Part shown: positions 31,668 to 40,318 of the stretch, one piece after another
Layout: each line of letters begins with the position of its first letter
Numbering within the stretch: position 1 is the first letter of the stretch
Source: CAZWKI01 sp964634645
GTDB lineage: Bacteria; Patescibacteriota; Patescibacteriia; UBA1558; S5-K13
Length of the DNA stretch: 46,479 bases
Direction: 5' to 3'
NCBI GenBank assembly: GCA_964634645.1
Contig: CAZWKI010000003.1
Location: 1 to 46,479 of the forward strand
Translations under genes and position numbers: made by a program
The notes under the pieces: model-generated
Database searches by the model: none
Told to the model about the DNA's origin: nothing
Seen by the model: the letters and a program-made list of their open reading frames with translations, nothing else

Positions 31668-32717
31668 ATGAAAAAAATATCAGTAATAGTAATAAATTAC
31701 AACAGCAAACAATACCTCAATGATTTATTTGAATCATTAAAGGAAACTGATTATCCAGAAAATGATTGGAGGGTTGTTTTTGTTGACAATAATTCTTCTG
31801 ATGACTCTTTGGAATACGCGAAGAAATTATATCCAAATGCTCATTTTATAGAAAATAAGAGAAATACCGGTTTTGCAGAAGGAAATAATATTGGAGCAAA
31901 ATGGGCAATGGAAAATGATTATGATTATATTGTTCTTCTAAATCAAGACACAATTGTTTCTCCTAACTGGCTAAAAGCAATGCTGGAAGATTTAGAAAGT
32001 AATCCAAGTTATGGCGCAATAATGCCAAAATTAATGCTTCATCCAAAAATAGAATATATAAATAATTTGGGTGTCAAAATTCAATTTTTGGGATTTGGTT
32101 ATGGAGATCATGCTGATGAAAAAGACGAAGGACAATTAAAAGAAGTAGCAAAAATAAATTATTGTTCTGGCGCATGCGTTATGCTTTCTACAGAACTCAT
32201 AAAAAAAATTGGGCTTTTTGATAATGAAATGTTTATGTATTTAGAAGATTTGGATTTGGGATGGAAAATTTCACTTCTTGGATATTACAACGTAATTACC
32301 CCAAGAACCTTTATATATCATAAATATAATTTTTCAAGAAGCACAAAAATGATACATCATTTTGAAAAAAATAGGTTTGTAATACTTCTTACAAATTATA
32401 GATTTCTAACGTTCTTGCTTCTTCTACCGATGCTTATAGTCATGGAATTTGGAATGTTGTTTTTTGCTTTGAAAAATAAATGGATAAAGAAAAAATTAAT
32501 TTCTTATCTTTACTTCTTCAAACCATCAACTTGGATATACATAATAAAAAGAAAAAAACATATAAATAATTTCCGCAAAGTTAGTGATAGAGAAATTATC
32601 AAAACATTTACTCCTGTAATCAAATTTCAAGAAGTATCAAATCCATTGCTTGACTATATTGGAAATCCAATTATGAAAATTTATTATAATATAATAAAAA
32701 ACCTAATTATATGGTAA
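31668..32717 (+). CDS. Family 2 glycosyltransferase, rhamnosyltransferase-like, membrane-associated
   Basis: 349 residues. The GT-A domain has SVIVINYNSKQYLNDLFESL, FVDNNSSDDS, NTGFAEGNNIGAKWA and LLNQDTIV (DxD-like), then YCSGACVMLS and MYLEDLDLGWKISLLG, typical of WbbL-type rhamnosyltransferases. One or two C-terminal hydrophobic segments (about 245-300) suggest membrane association. The nearby rml genes make dTDP-rhamnose a plausible donor. It overlaps the next gene by 7 bases. Confidence 0.9.
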   Translation: MKKISVIVINYNSKQYLNDLFESLKETDYPENDWRVVFVDNNSSDDSLEYAKKLYPNAHFIENKRNTGFAEGNNIGAKWAMENDYDYIVLLNQDTIVSPNWLKAMLEDLESNPSYGAIMPKLMLHPKIEYINNLGVKIQFLGFGYGDHADEKDEGQLKEVAKINYCSGACVMLSTELIKKIGLFDNEMFMYLEDLDLGWKISLLGYYNVITPRTFIYHKYNFSRSTKMIHHFEKNRFVILLTNYRFLTFLLLLPMLIVMEFGMLFFALKNKWIKKKLISYLYFFKPSTWIYIIKRKKHINNFRKVSDREIIKTFTPVIKFQEVSNPLLDYIGNPIMKIYYNIIKNLIIW

Positions 32718-33217
32718 AAAAAACAATAGTATTTATTATTCTAATTATCGTTTTGGTTTTAATAGGATTTTTGGTTTATCAAAAATCTATAAAAACAAAA
32801 AATGATTCTCAATTTTTAAAATCGAGCGGTGAAACAATAGAGGAAATTTCTAAATATGAATTCAATTTTGAAGAAAAAAAATATGAATTTAAACATCCAA
32901 AAAACTGGTCAGTAGAAAAAAAATCAACGAATCAATTCAAAAATGATGATGAATTTAAAATAAAAGATGACTCTAATAATGAACTAATATCTTTTACTAT
33001 ATTGTCACAAGAAGCTGAAGGTCCTGCAAAACAATCTTTTGATCCAAAAAATGAGATTGATATTAAAATTAATAACATAGATGGATCAAATTTTTTAAGT
33101 AGTGATGGAAAAAATATTTATATGTTAAACGATGGACAATTTGTTTATTTGTGGATAAACAACTCTGCAGATAATTTAATATTTGATGAAATAGTTAAAT
33201 CTTTTCAAAAATTATAA
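32711..33217 (+). CDS. Membrane-anchored extracytoplasmic protein, unknown
   Basis: 168 residues: one N-terminal helix (about 4-24) and a soluble, mostly beta domain with KYEFKHPKNWSVEKK and IKINNIDGSNFLSS. The PKNWS-like segment resembles PsbP/DUF-type lipoprotein domains, but I cannot name a family. There is no lipobox cysteine. It overlaps the rhamnosyltransferase-like gene by 7 bases, so it is part of the glycan operon and may assist at the outer face of the membrane. Confidence 0.6.
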   Translation: MVKKTIVFIILIIVLVLIGFLVYQKSIKTKNDSQFLKSSGETIEEISKYEFNFEEKKYEFKHPKNWSVEKKSTNQFKNDDEFKIKDDSNNELISFTILSQEAEGPAKQSFDPKNEIDIKINNIDGSNFLSSDGKNIYMLNDGQFVYLWINNSADNLIFDEIVKSFQKL

Positions 33218-33233
33218 AAAGCAAATCAAATAA

Positions 33234-34397
33234 ATGCAAAACGGCAACAACATAAAAATAGCTCACCTTGTTTGCGTTTCTCCTCCATACAATGGGGGCA
33301 TAGGAACGGCCGCTCTAAAACAAGCTCAAATTGGCTTAAAATATGGATATAATGTATCTTTATATGCCCCTAATTACTCAAAAATAGCTGATTTTGAGAC
33401 GATTAATGAAAAATTGAATATTTACCGCATAAAACCACTTTTTGCCATTGGAAACTCTGCTTTTATTAACATGAAAAAACACATAAAAAACATTGATATT
33501 TTGCATATTCATTACCCTTTTTATTTCTCTATAATGCCGGCCATTTTAGAAGCAAAAAAACACAAAAAGAAAATAATAACTTTCTGGCACATGAATCCAA
33601 ACGCCTCTGGAATAAAAGGTTTGTTTTTTAAATTATACCAAAAATTTGTCTTACCTTGGATTATAAAAAAATCCGACAAAGTGCTTGTAAGTACAAAAGA
33701 TTATTTTTCAAGTACTGGTTTCAAAGCATTGTTCAAAAAATATGAAAACAAAATAGAAGAACTTCCTTTTTCTGTTGATACTAACATGTTCAAGCCGCTT
33801 CCAAAAGATCCTGATCTTATAAAGCAATATTTGATAAAAAATAAACATTCAATACTTTTTGTCGGCGGACTTGATAATGCCCATTATTTTAAGGGTGTAA
33901 AAATATTACTTAACGCTTTTGCGAGTCTTTCAAAAAAAAATTATAGATTATTTATAGTTGGAGATGGAGATTTAAAAAATGAATATATTGAAGAGTGCAA
34001 AAATCTGAACATAGAAAATAATGTAATTTTTTTGGGAGCAATAAACAACGAAGAACTTATAAAATATTATAATCTGACAGATGTATTAATTCTACCCTCT
34101 ATAAATCAAAATGAGGCTTTTGGAATAGTTCAAATAGAAGCAATGGCATGTGCCAAACCGGTAATCGTATCGAATCTGCCTGGCGTAAGAACCGTTTTAG
34201 AAAACAAGAGGACTGGTTTTGTATTCAAAACCGGAGACACGGAAGATCTAGTAGAAAAGATAAATAAATTATTCGAAGATGAAAAAAAATATAAAAAAAT
34301 GTGTGAAAATGCAAGAAATAGGGTTGTTGAAAAATTTATAGATGCTGTTGTATTTCAAAAATTAAACAAAATTTATGAAAATTTGCTTGGTCAATAG
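33234..34397 (+). CDS. Family 4 glycosyltransferase
   Basis: 387-residue GT-B retaining enzyme. N-terminal acceptor domain: HLVCVSPPYNGGIGTAALKQ and ILHIHYPFYFSIM. Donor domain: ILFVGGLDNAHYFKGVKILL, LFIVGDGDL and the catalytic-loop motif SINQNEAFGIVQIEAMACAK with the E-x7-E pattern. It probably adds a hexose in the surface glycan. It overlaps the next GT4 gene by 23 bases. Confidence 0.93.
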   Translation: MQNGNNIKIAHLVCVSPPYNGGIGTAALKQAQIGLKYGYNVSLYAPNYSKIADFETINEKLNIYRIKPLFAIGNSAFINMKKHIKNIDILHIHYPFYFSIMPAILEAKKHKKKIITFWHMNPNASGIKGLFFKLYQKFVLPWIIKKSDKVLVSTKDYFSSTGFKALFKKYENKIEELPFSVDTNMFKPLPKDPDLIKQYLIKNKHSILFVGGLDNAHYFKGVKILLNAFASLSKKNYRLFIVGDGDLKNEYIEECKNLNIENNVIFLGAINNEELIKYYNLTDVLILPSINQNEAFGIVQIEAMACAKPVIVSNLPGVRTVLENKRTGFVFKTGDTEDLVEKINKLFEDEKKYKKMCENARNRVVEKFIDAVVFQKLNKIYENLLGQ

Positions 34398-35550
34398 TCT
34401 ATATCATCCAGATTCAAGGGGGGGGGTAGAAACCGCTGTAAAAACTATAGTGGATGAATTTTCTATTAAACATAGCGTTTTTGTAATAGCTTCTGGAATC
34501 AAACACAAGGAAACGATAGAAGAACAAATTGATAAAATAAAAATTTATAGAATTGGATATGAAAAATATTTTCCATTTCAGAATATAGAATTACAAAATT
34601 TTTTTATCAAACTACTTTGGCGCATCAATCAATTAAAAAACAAATATTCAAGCACCTTTATATATCAAATACTTCTTAAAGAAAAACCCGATTTAATTCT
34701 TTCTCACAATACACTCGGACTAGGATACAACACAATAAAAACAATAAATAAATTTTGTACTACTCATAAATCAAAACACATTTCAACAATTCATGATGTT
34801 CAACTTATCTATCCTTCCGGAATTTTAACGGAAAAAAATAAAAAAAGAAAAACGATTTTAAAAATATATTCTTTTTTTACAAGGAATATATATAAATCAT
34901 GTCATTATATAATAAGTCCCTCTCAAGCTCTTTTAAAATTATATTTTCAATATGGTTTTTTTCTAAACTCTGATACAAAAGTAATTCCAAATCCAATAAA
35001 ACTAGAACTTGCTGAGAAATCAGAGAAAAAAGATAATGAAAAGTTAAATATTATATACATGGGACAACTAGAAGATCATAAGGGAATTTTTGATATTATA
35101 AAAGCAATAAAATTATTACCGAGCGATAAATTTTATCTTACAATAGCTGGCCGGGGAAATCTTGAAGAAAAAATAAAACAATCAATTTATATTGTAAATA
35201 ACATAAACTTTGTTGGGCAGTATAATAAAAATTCTGGAAAAGAATTGTTATCACAAAATGATCTTGTTGTTATCCCATCAAAATGTTTTGAAAATTCTCC
35301 AATGGTAATTTATGAGGCTTTTGAAATGGGAGTTCCTGTTCTTGCATCTAGAATTGGTGGAATTCCAGAACTTGTGGAAGAAGATAAAACTGGCTGGCTA
35401 TTTAAGTCTGGAGATATAGAAAATCTAAAGCAAAAACTTCTAGCAATTTATGAAAAAAAAGAAGCAATTGGACAAATGTCCAATAACTGCATTGAAAAAG
35501 TCAAAGAATTTGATATAAAAAATTATATTAAACAAATTTTAGAGTTTTAA
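34375..35550 (+). CDS. Family 4 glycosyltransferase with a G9 tract
   Basis: 391-residue GT-B enzyme. The acceptor domain begins MKICLVNSLYHPDSRGGVET; the donor domain has IIYMGQLEDHKGIFDIIKAI, LTIAGRGNLEEKI and the E-x7-E motif in NSPMVIYEAFEMGVPVLASR. Codons 15-17 (R-G-G) are written as part of an uninterrupted run of nine G (34418-34426), rare in this AT-rich sequence and a possible slippage site that would truncate the protein near its start. It overlaps the previous GT4 gene by 23 bases and is the last gene of this strand before a convergent gene. Confidence 0.92.
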   Translation: MKICLVNSLYHPDSRGGVETAVKTIVDEFSIKHSVFVIASGIKHKETIEEQIDKIKIYRIGYEKYFPFQNIELQNFFIKLLWRINQLKNKYSSTFIYQILLKEKPDLILSHNTLGLGYNTIKTINKFCTTHKSKHISTIHDVQLIYPSGILTEKNKKRKTILKIYSFFTRNIYKSCHYIISPSQALLKLYFQYGFFLNSDTKVIPNPIKLELAEKSEKKDNEKLNIIYMGQLEDHKGIFDIIKAIKLLPSDKFYLTIAGRGNLEEKIKQSIYIVNNINFVGQYNKNSGKELLSQNDLVVIPSKCFENSPMVIYEAFEMGVPVLASRIGGIPELVEEDKTGWLFKSGDIENLKQKLLAIYEKKEAIGQMSNNCIEKVKEFDIKNYIKQILEF

Positions 35551-35612
35551 TAACACATACTTCAAAATTTCCGCTTCGCTTGCGAAGTAAGGCGAACATA
35601 ATTCGTACTTAA

Positions 35613-37697
35613 TCACTTAACATCGTATTCAAAAATATAAATTTTTCCATTATCAATATCAGTTGAGTTATCAGCTGATTTTTTTAAATCATTTAAAACA
35701 TTATCAGATGGTGACCAATAAGCGTTTATAACAACAAAAACTTTATCAACATTGGTTTTGTTTACAACATTTTTTATTATTTCTAATTTATTTAAATCGT
35801 CTTTAAAGATATTTAAAAAATCAGAATAAATATTATTTTTTATATTAGTTGGCAATGAATAATAAAATTCTCCATTATAATATTTTCTAAATCCGTATTT
35901 TTGTATTAAAGTTGCCCCAACACTTTGATCAGACAATACCGCATAATCAAATTTTCCAAAATTTTGTTCAATGTATTCTACTACTTTTAAATGAGATTGC
36001 GATATGCTATAACCATGAAAATTTTCATATTTATCTGATCTTGGATAGCTCAAATAAAAAGATATTGTAAGAAATATTGCCAAAAACAAAAATATAAATA
36101 TTTTATAAATGGTTTTCTTGTCTATGATTTTTAACATAAATATTATGCCTACAAAAAACAACGGCATTAAAAACAAAAAGGCTAAATTGAAAATTCTCTC
36201 TGAAAAATCATATAAAAATGGAAACTTCACATAATTTATCATTATAAAATAATTTATAAGAAGAACAAAAAACATTATTAAATAAACTATATAATCTTTA
36301 AGTCTTTTTTGTATAAAAACAAAAACAAAGCCCAAGATTGCCGTAATTAAAATAAATATATTTATATTTCTAGAGTATAAATAAACCAAATCTTGAATAT
36401 TTATAAATCTTGGCCAGAAAATATTAAATGGGTTTATTGTATTAAACAAATTTATTTTTCCTGAAACATCCAAATTAGATAAGTCGAATTTTTTTATAAA
36501 ATTAAAAATTACAAAAGACAAAGGAATAATAAATGAAGACATAATTGCAATCATAATAATAAAAATATTTTTTATTTTTATTTTAAAATTAGCATTAAAT
36601 AAATAGAGGAGTGCTAAAAATATAATAGCCGGAATTCCACTCAACAAATGAATGAAACATATTACAAACGTAATAATTATAAGTGGCCAAATATTTATTT
36701 TTTTATTTATATAAGACAAAGAAAGAAAAATTAATATTAGAAGAAATACATTTGAAAGTGCTTGAGGAGTAGTATAAGTAAAAAAAGTAAATGGAATTAA
36801 CAAGAACAAAAGACAAGAAATAAAAATTAAATTTTTTTTCAACTTCAAACTGTTTTTTAGTCCTTGAAACATTACTACGGGCAAAAATAAACTCGCACAA
36901 ACAGGAACAAGTAATTTGTCTATTATTGGAACAGATAAATTAAATACTTTTGATAAAATTACCACCAAAGAATATTGTCCTATATAATAAAACGGCTTTG
37001 GTGAAAAAGTTCCAGTAAGAGACATTAATTTTTCAGATGCTTGATGTAAAAAGGGATCATAGCCAAATCCAAGTTTATATATTATCAAAATTATACTAAA
37101 TGAAAAAAAGAAATGAATTAATAAAAGAAAAAGCACAAATCTTGATTTTGAAATGTATAAAATAAATAAAATAAATAATATTGAAATTACATAAAGAATA
37201 AAAAAATTAGGAGAAATCATCTTCCATGGTGTGTTTATGCTAAAGGTCGTGCTTTGACCAAGTAAATACTTAATGCACACCGCTATTAAAGATAAATAAA
37301 ACAATATTAAAGTTATCTTTAAAATTAAAGAGGTAGTATATTTGATTTTGTTAATTTTGATAATAAGGGGATTTTTGAAAAGTTCAATACCCAAAAATAT
37401 TGGCGCAATTATTAAAATAAGCAAAATCGGAATAAATGCTAATTTGTACAAATAATAAAAAATGCTTCCCGAAATCATTAAATACGAAAAAAGCATTATC
37501 AATCCAAAAATTAACTTTGTATAAATATAATGCTTGTTAAAAAACATATGACCAAAGAACAAAGAAAAATACAAAAAATAAACAATTCCCATAATAATAC
37601 CCACCAAACTACTGCAAAAATAAAAAAGATTTGACAATATGCCAATGATTATAAGAAGAGACAATGAATAATATAGTTTCCAGTTGATTTTTAACAT
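35613..37697 (-). CDS. Large multi-pass membrane protein, GT-C-like
   Basis: 694 residues, the only long gene on the minus strand. About 14 hydrophobic helices fill residues 1-570; the last 120 residues are soluble and probably extracytoplasmic (GATLIQKYGFRKYYNGEFYY, VFVVINAYWSPSDNVL). A loop after about the sixth helix reads LGFGYDPFLHQASEKLMSLT, similar to the acidic first loop of GT-C glycosyltransferases (DxD/ExD-type), which use polyprenyl-linked sugar donors. I cannot assign a family. It converges on the GT4 gene across a 62-bp gap with a CTTCGC/GCGAAG hairpin (35574-35587). Confidence 0.65.
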   Translation of the reverse strand: MLKINWKLYYSLSLLIIIGILSNLFYFCSSLVGIIMGIVYFLYFSLFFGHMFFNKHYIYTKLIFGLIMLFSYLMISGSIFYYLYKLAFIPILLILIIAPIFLGIELFKNPLIIKINKIKYTTSLILKITLILFYLSLIAVCIKYLLGQSTTFSINTPWKMISPNFFILYVISILFILFILYISKSRFVLFLLLIHFFFSFSIILIIYKLGFGYDPFLHQASEKLMSLTGTFSPKPFYYIGQYSLVVILSKVFNLSVPIIDKLLVPVCASLFLPVVMFQGLKNSLKLKKNLIFISCLLFLLIPFTFFTYTTPQALSNVFLLILIFLSLSYINKKINIWPLIIITFVICFIHLLSGIPAIIFLALLYLFNANFKIKIKNIFIIMIAIMSSFIIPLSFVIFNFIKKFDLSNLDVSGKINLFNTINPFNIFWPRFINIQDLVYLYSRNINIFILITAILGFVFVFIQKRLKDYIVYLIMFFVLLINYFIMINYVKFPFLYDFSERIFNLAFLFLMPLFFVGIIFMLKIIDKKTIYKIFIFLFLAIFLTISFYLSYPRSDKYENFHGYSISQSHLKVVEYIEQNFGKFDYAVLSDQSVGATLIQKYGFRKYYNGEFYYSLPTNIKNNIYSDFLNIFKDDLNKLEIIKNVVNKTNVDKVFVVINAYWSPSDNVLNDLKKSADNSTDIDNGKIYIFEYDVK

Positions 37698-38047
37698 AAT
37701 AATATTTTAACAGATATTAATTTATATAAAAAGAGTGATTTTTGTAAATAGGGATATAGCCTCATAAGTGAATATTTTAAAAAAACATATAACAAGAACA
37801 CGTAAACAAAAAATCGTCAATTCTAATTTAATTTTTTACTATAAAAAATGTCATTAAATACATATTGACATTTTTTTATGTTTATGATAAGATATCATGT
37901 TAAATTAATAAATAATCAATAAATACGGACAAATACCCATAAAAATATTCATTTTAAGCCATAAAATGCAATTTATATAAATTAAATATACCAGCCAAAT
38001 ATGGCTTTATATATTAATTAATTCATTAATAATTAATAAACAATAAT
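37698..38047. other. 350-bp divergent intergenic region
   Basis: It holds the start region of the minus-strand membrane protein, a clear plus-strand promoter (37865-37893), and a leader of about 150 bases for the surface protein at 38048. The leader has a small hairpin AGCCA/TGGCT (37993-38006) and then A/T-only sequence. No ORF or RNA gene is seen. Confidence 0.7.
37865..37893 (+). promoter_or_regulatory. Promoter of the secreted surface protein gene at 38048
   Basis: TTGACA (37865-37870), a 17-base spacer and TAAGAT (37888-37893). The leader of about 150 bases is unusually long for this window. Confidence 0.7.
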
Positions 38048-39613
38048 ATGAAATTAAAAAAGGTATTAATATTTTCCGGGTTGGCAATTTTAGCAATTAT
38101 ATTGAGTTTTAATGTGGTTAGCGCACAAGAAGTTCCACAAATTGACGTCGCTCTTTATAATTCACCAATAGGACCAGCTCTTGATCCGGGACAATTAGAT
38201 GTCTCATTTGTTAGATTTAGAATATCTGCAACAAGCGCACCAGTATCAATAAATGCTATTGAAATTGGCTCTGACTCAGAATATGCAAACAGCCTATCCA
38301 ATATCAAACTTCTTGAATTTGATACTACATCAAACGGTTATACGCTCATTGGGTCTAACGTAGAAAATTTCACTAATTTAGACAATGGGGTTTATAAAAC
38401 AACATTCGTTCCCAATTCTTCATTGCTGATTGAAAATGGTTCTTCAAAAGAATTTTTAGTAGTTGCAGATTTAGGTGAAGCACAGGGAGACATAAGGTTG
38501 GGAATTACTTGGCTTGTTATAAGTGGAGATTTTACACTTTTATCAGAATTGCCTGTATGGGGAAATACATTCACTGTAAACACACCTGATCCATTAATGT
38601 TTTCTTTTGAATCAATAACTGGAATGCAGGGCAATTATACTGATCAACCAAACATATCTTTATCTGTAAGAGGTATACACCCAAGTGGTATGCCAACAAC
38701 AATACAAGAAGGCTTTAATGTTTCTGGAACAATATTGGACTCAAACATGTCAACAATATCTACTGCATATGGAAGTTATACATCTAATGGTGATTGGAAT
38801 TTAAATATGCAAACACCAGAAATGTCAACTAATAATTATAATTTAAGGGTTACACTATGGTGCGTTCCTTATAGTTACTGCACCACAATATACGGCAACT
38901 CAGCTAGTGTTAACAGCGTTTATAGATTTACTGTATTACCACCAACTGATTGTGTAGACGCTGATTATTCCAATGAAGTAACTTGGGACGCTTGCCAAGA
39001 AGATGGTACAAGAACTGGAACGCGTGCAAAAATAAATAGTTGTATTGGCGACGACACAATAACCGTTACGGGAGAATGTACTTATGTACCACCTGTAGCT
39101 TGTACATATGTCAGGTATTCAAATTGGGCAAAATGCACAGATGGAGCTACAAGTAGAACAATAAAAATTCAAAGACCTGCGGGTTGTGTTGTTGAAAATC
39201 CTATATTAAACAAAAGCTGTGTGAGTCAAACGGTTATCAAAAGATGGACAAACAAAGTCGCATTTCAACAAACAAATAAAAATACACCTAGAACTTTGTG
39301 GTACATAGATAGAACTGGTAAAAAAATGGAAATATTAACGGACGACGATGCACAAATTGTGTTGACGGAAATAGTTACTGGAATATCAGATGAAGATTTA
39401 GATAAAATTTTATTAGATGGAGAACAAGGAAACCGATCTTTTGGAAATAAACATAAAAGACGTTATTTCATATCTGTAACAAATGGAGAAAGATGGTATG
39501 TTAAGACAAATGGCAGAAGAATTCTTATAGATCCACTTGATATACTTAACTTTTTCAGTCAAAATGCTCAAAGAATATCTGCGTCTAATCTTTCAAGGCT
39601 AGAAAGAAGATAA
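38048..39613 (+). CDS. Secreted cysteine-rich surface protein
   Basis: 521 residues. Signal peptide about 1-26 (ending NVVSAQ). Residues about 30-180 form a beta domain with SFVRFRISATSAPVSINAIE and SLLIENGSSKEFLVVADLGE, comparable in layout to parts of the surface protein at 16444. A second beta domain (about 190-300) resembles a carbohydrate-binding or Ig-like fold. Residues about 300-395 are Cys-rich with thrombospondin-1-like spacing (YSNEVTWDACQEDGTRTGTR and YSNWAKCTDGATSRTIKIQR). The last 125 residues (WTNKVAFQQTNKNTPRTLWY to ISASNLSRLERR) are an unrecognised basic domain. Probably a cell-surface adhesin. It has its own promoter and a strong terminator, so it is an independent transcript. 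Confidence 0.72.
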   Translation: MKLKKVLIFSGLAILAIILSFNVVSAQEVPQIDVALYNSPIGPALDPGQLDVSFVRFRISATSAPVSINAIEIGSDSEYANSLSNIKLLEFDTTSNGYTLIGSNVENFTNLDNGVYKTTFVPNSSLLIENGSSKEFLVVADLGEAQGDIRLGITWLVISGDFTLLSELPVWGNTFTVNTPDPLMFSFESITGMQGNYTDQPNISLSVRGIHPSGMPTTIQEGFNVSGTILDSNMSTISTAYGSYTSNGDWNLNMQTPEMSTNNYNLRVTLWCVPYSYCTTIYGNSASVNSVYRFTVLPPTDCVDADYSNEVTWDACQEDGTRTGTRAKINSCIGDDTITVTGECTYVPPVACTYVRYSNWAKCTDGATSRTIKIQRPAGCVVENPILNKSCVSQTVIKRWTNKVAFQQTNKNTPRTLWYIDRTGKKMEILTDDDAQIVLTEIVTGISDEDLDKILLDGEQGNRSFGNKHKRRYFISVTNGERWYVKTNGRRILIDPLDILNFFSQNAQRISASNLSRLERR

Positions 39614-39636
39614 AAAATAATAATTATTAAGCGAAC

Positions 39637-39671
39637 AAAAATCATCCCGTCTAACGGGATGATTTTTATAG
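39637..39671 (+). terminator. Terminator of the surface protein gene
   Basis: Perfect 14-base arms (39637-39650 AAAAATCATCCCGT and 39654-39667 ACGGGATGATTTTT) with a 3-base loop and a T-rich end. Confidence 0.92.
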
Positions 39672-39892
39672 ATTTACAAAAAATCTTTTATTTTTTATAA
39701 AAAATACAGGATCTGAAACACAAAGATATTGGATAACAAAGAATTTTGTAGAATTTAGTACAATTTTGAATTTTCAAAAACCCCATACAAAATATAGATT
39801 TCAAATTCTAGAAACGGATAATTAATTTAATGTTTCTGAAAATACGAATCAACCTAAAATATAAATAAAATTTAAATAATAAAAAATTAAGC

Positions 39893-39921
39893 TTGACATA
39901 GATATTCATATATGCTATATT
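39893..39921 (+). promoter_or_regulatory. Promoter of the cold-shock protein gene
   Basis: TTGACA (39893-39898), a 17-base spacer and TATATT (39916-39921). The start of transcription is expected near 39928, giving a leader of about 90 bases. Confidence 0.75.
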
Positions 39922-39931
39922 TATAGCATAT
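39910..39931 (+). promoter_or_regulatory. Perfect palindrome over the -10 box of the cold-shock gene
   Basis: Arms ATATGCTATA (39910-39919) and TATAGCATAT (39922-39931) with a 2-base centre cover the -10 box and the expected transcription start. The position is that of a repressor operator; the protein that would bind is unknown. Confidence 0.6.
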
Positions 39932-39942
39932 TAAATAGATGA

Positions 39943-40015
39943 TGTAAGATAAATTTAATCGAGTTTTATTCTACTTCATTACATGTTTAATTATTTTAAC
40001 AAATTTTATCTTACA
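39943..40015 (+). promoter_or_regulatory. Long-range inverted repeat in the cold-shock mRNA leader
   Basis: TGTAAGATAAA (39943-39953) can pair perfectly with TTTATCTTACA (40005-40015), extended by three pairs past a bulge. The right arm ends 3 bases before the ATG at 40019. The left arm could instead use TTACAT at 39979-39984 (ATGTAA pairing), so two folds compete. A temperature-responsive leader is a plausible inference. Confidence 0.6.
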
Positions 40016-40018
40016 AGT

Positions 40019-40219
40019 ATGGAAACAGGTACAATCAAAAGACTTACAGATAAGGGTTTTGGATTCATCTCAAGAGAAGGTGAAGAAAAAGATCTTTTTT
40101 TCCACACTAACTCACTAGTAGGAGTTTCTTACAATGAACTAAGAGAGGGTGACAAAGTTACTTTCGAAGTAGAGCAAAGTCAAAAGGGACCAAACGCAGT
40201 AAAAGTTAGTCGTGAATAA
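40019..40219 (+). CDS. Cold-shock-domain protein
   Basis: 66-residue single-stranded nucleic-acid-binding OB-fold protein, an RNA chaperone. The sequence METGTIKRLTDKGFGFISRE carries the RNP1-like KGFGFI, and DLFFHTNSL holds RNP2. I start at the ATG at 40019: it gives the normal family start, whereas the in-frame ATG at 39983 adds twelve residues that lie in the structured leader. It is a monocistronic gene with its own promoter, palindrome, structured leader and strong terminator. Confidence 0.96.
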   Translation: METGTIKRLTDKGFGFISREGEEKDLFFHTNSLVGVSYNELREGDKVTFEVEQSQKGPNAVKVSRE

Positions 40220-40232
40220 TTATAAGTTTATA

Positions 40233-40266
40233 AAAACTCGTCGAGCTCAGCTCGACGAGTTTTTTA
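40233..40266 (+). terminator. Terminator of the cold-shock gene
   Basis: Fourteen-base perfect arms (AAAACTCGTCGAGC, 40233-40246; GCTCGACGAGTTTT, 40250-40263) with a 3-base loop and a T run. Confidence 0.93.
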
Positions 40267-40318
40267 TTTACTTTTTTAAAGAAAAATGAGAAAATGAAAC
40301 TATAATTTTTATTTTTTT

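Larger units (their letters stand above)
39614..40018 (+). other. 405-bp intergenic region before the cold-shock gene
   Basis: After the terminator (39637-39671) come about 220 bases of A/T-rich sequence in which I see no gene or RNA, then the cold-shock gene's promoter, palindrome and structured leader, listed separately. Confidence 0.7.

Noticed and set aside
35574..35587. CTTCGC/GCGAAG hairpin as a bidirectional terminator between convergent genes
   Set aside because: Stem of only 6 bp and no T run on either side; the role remains open.
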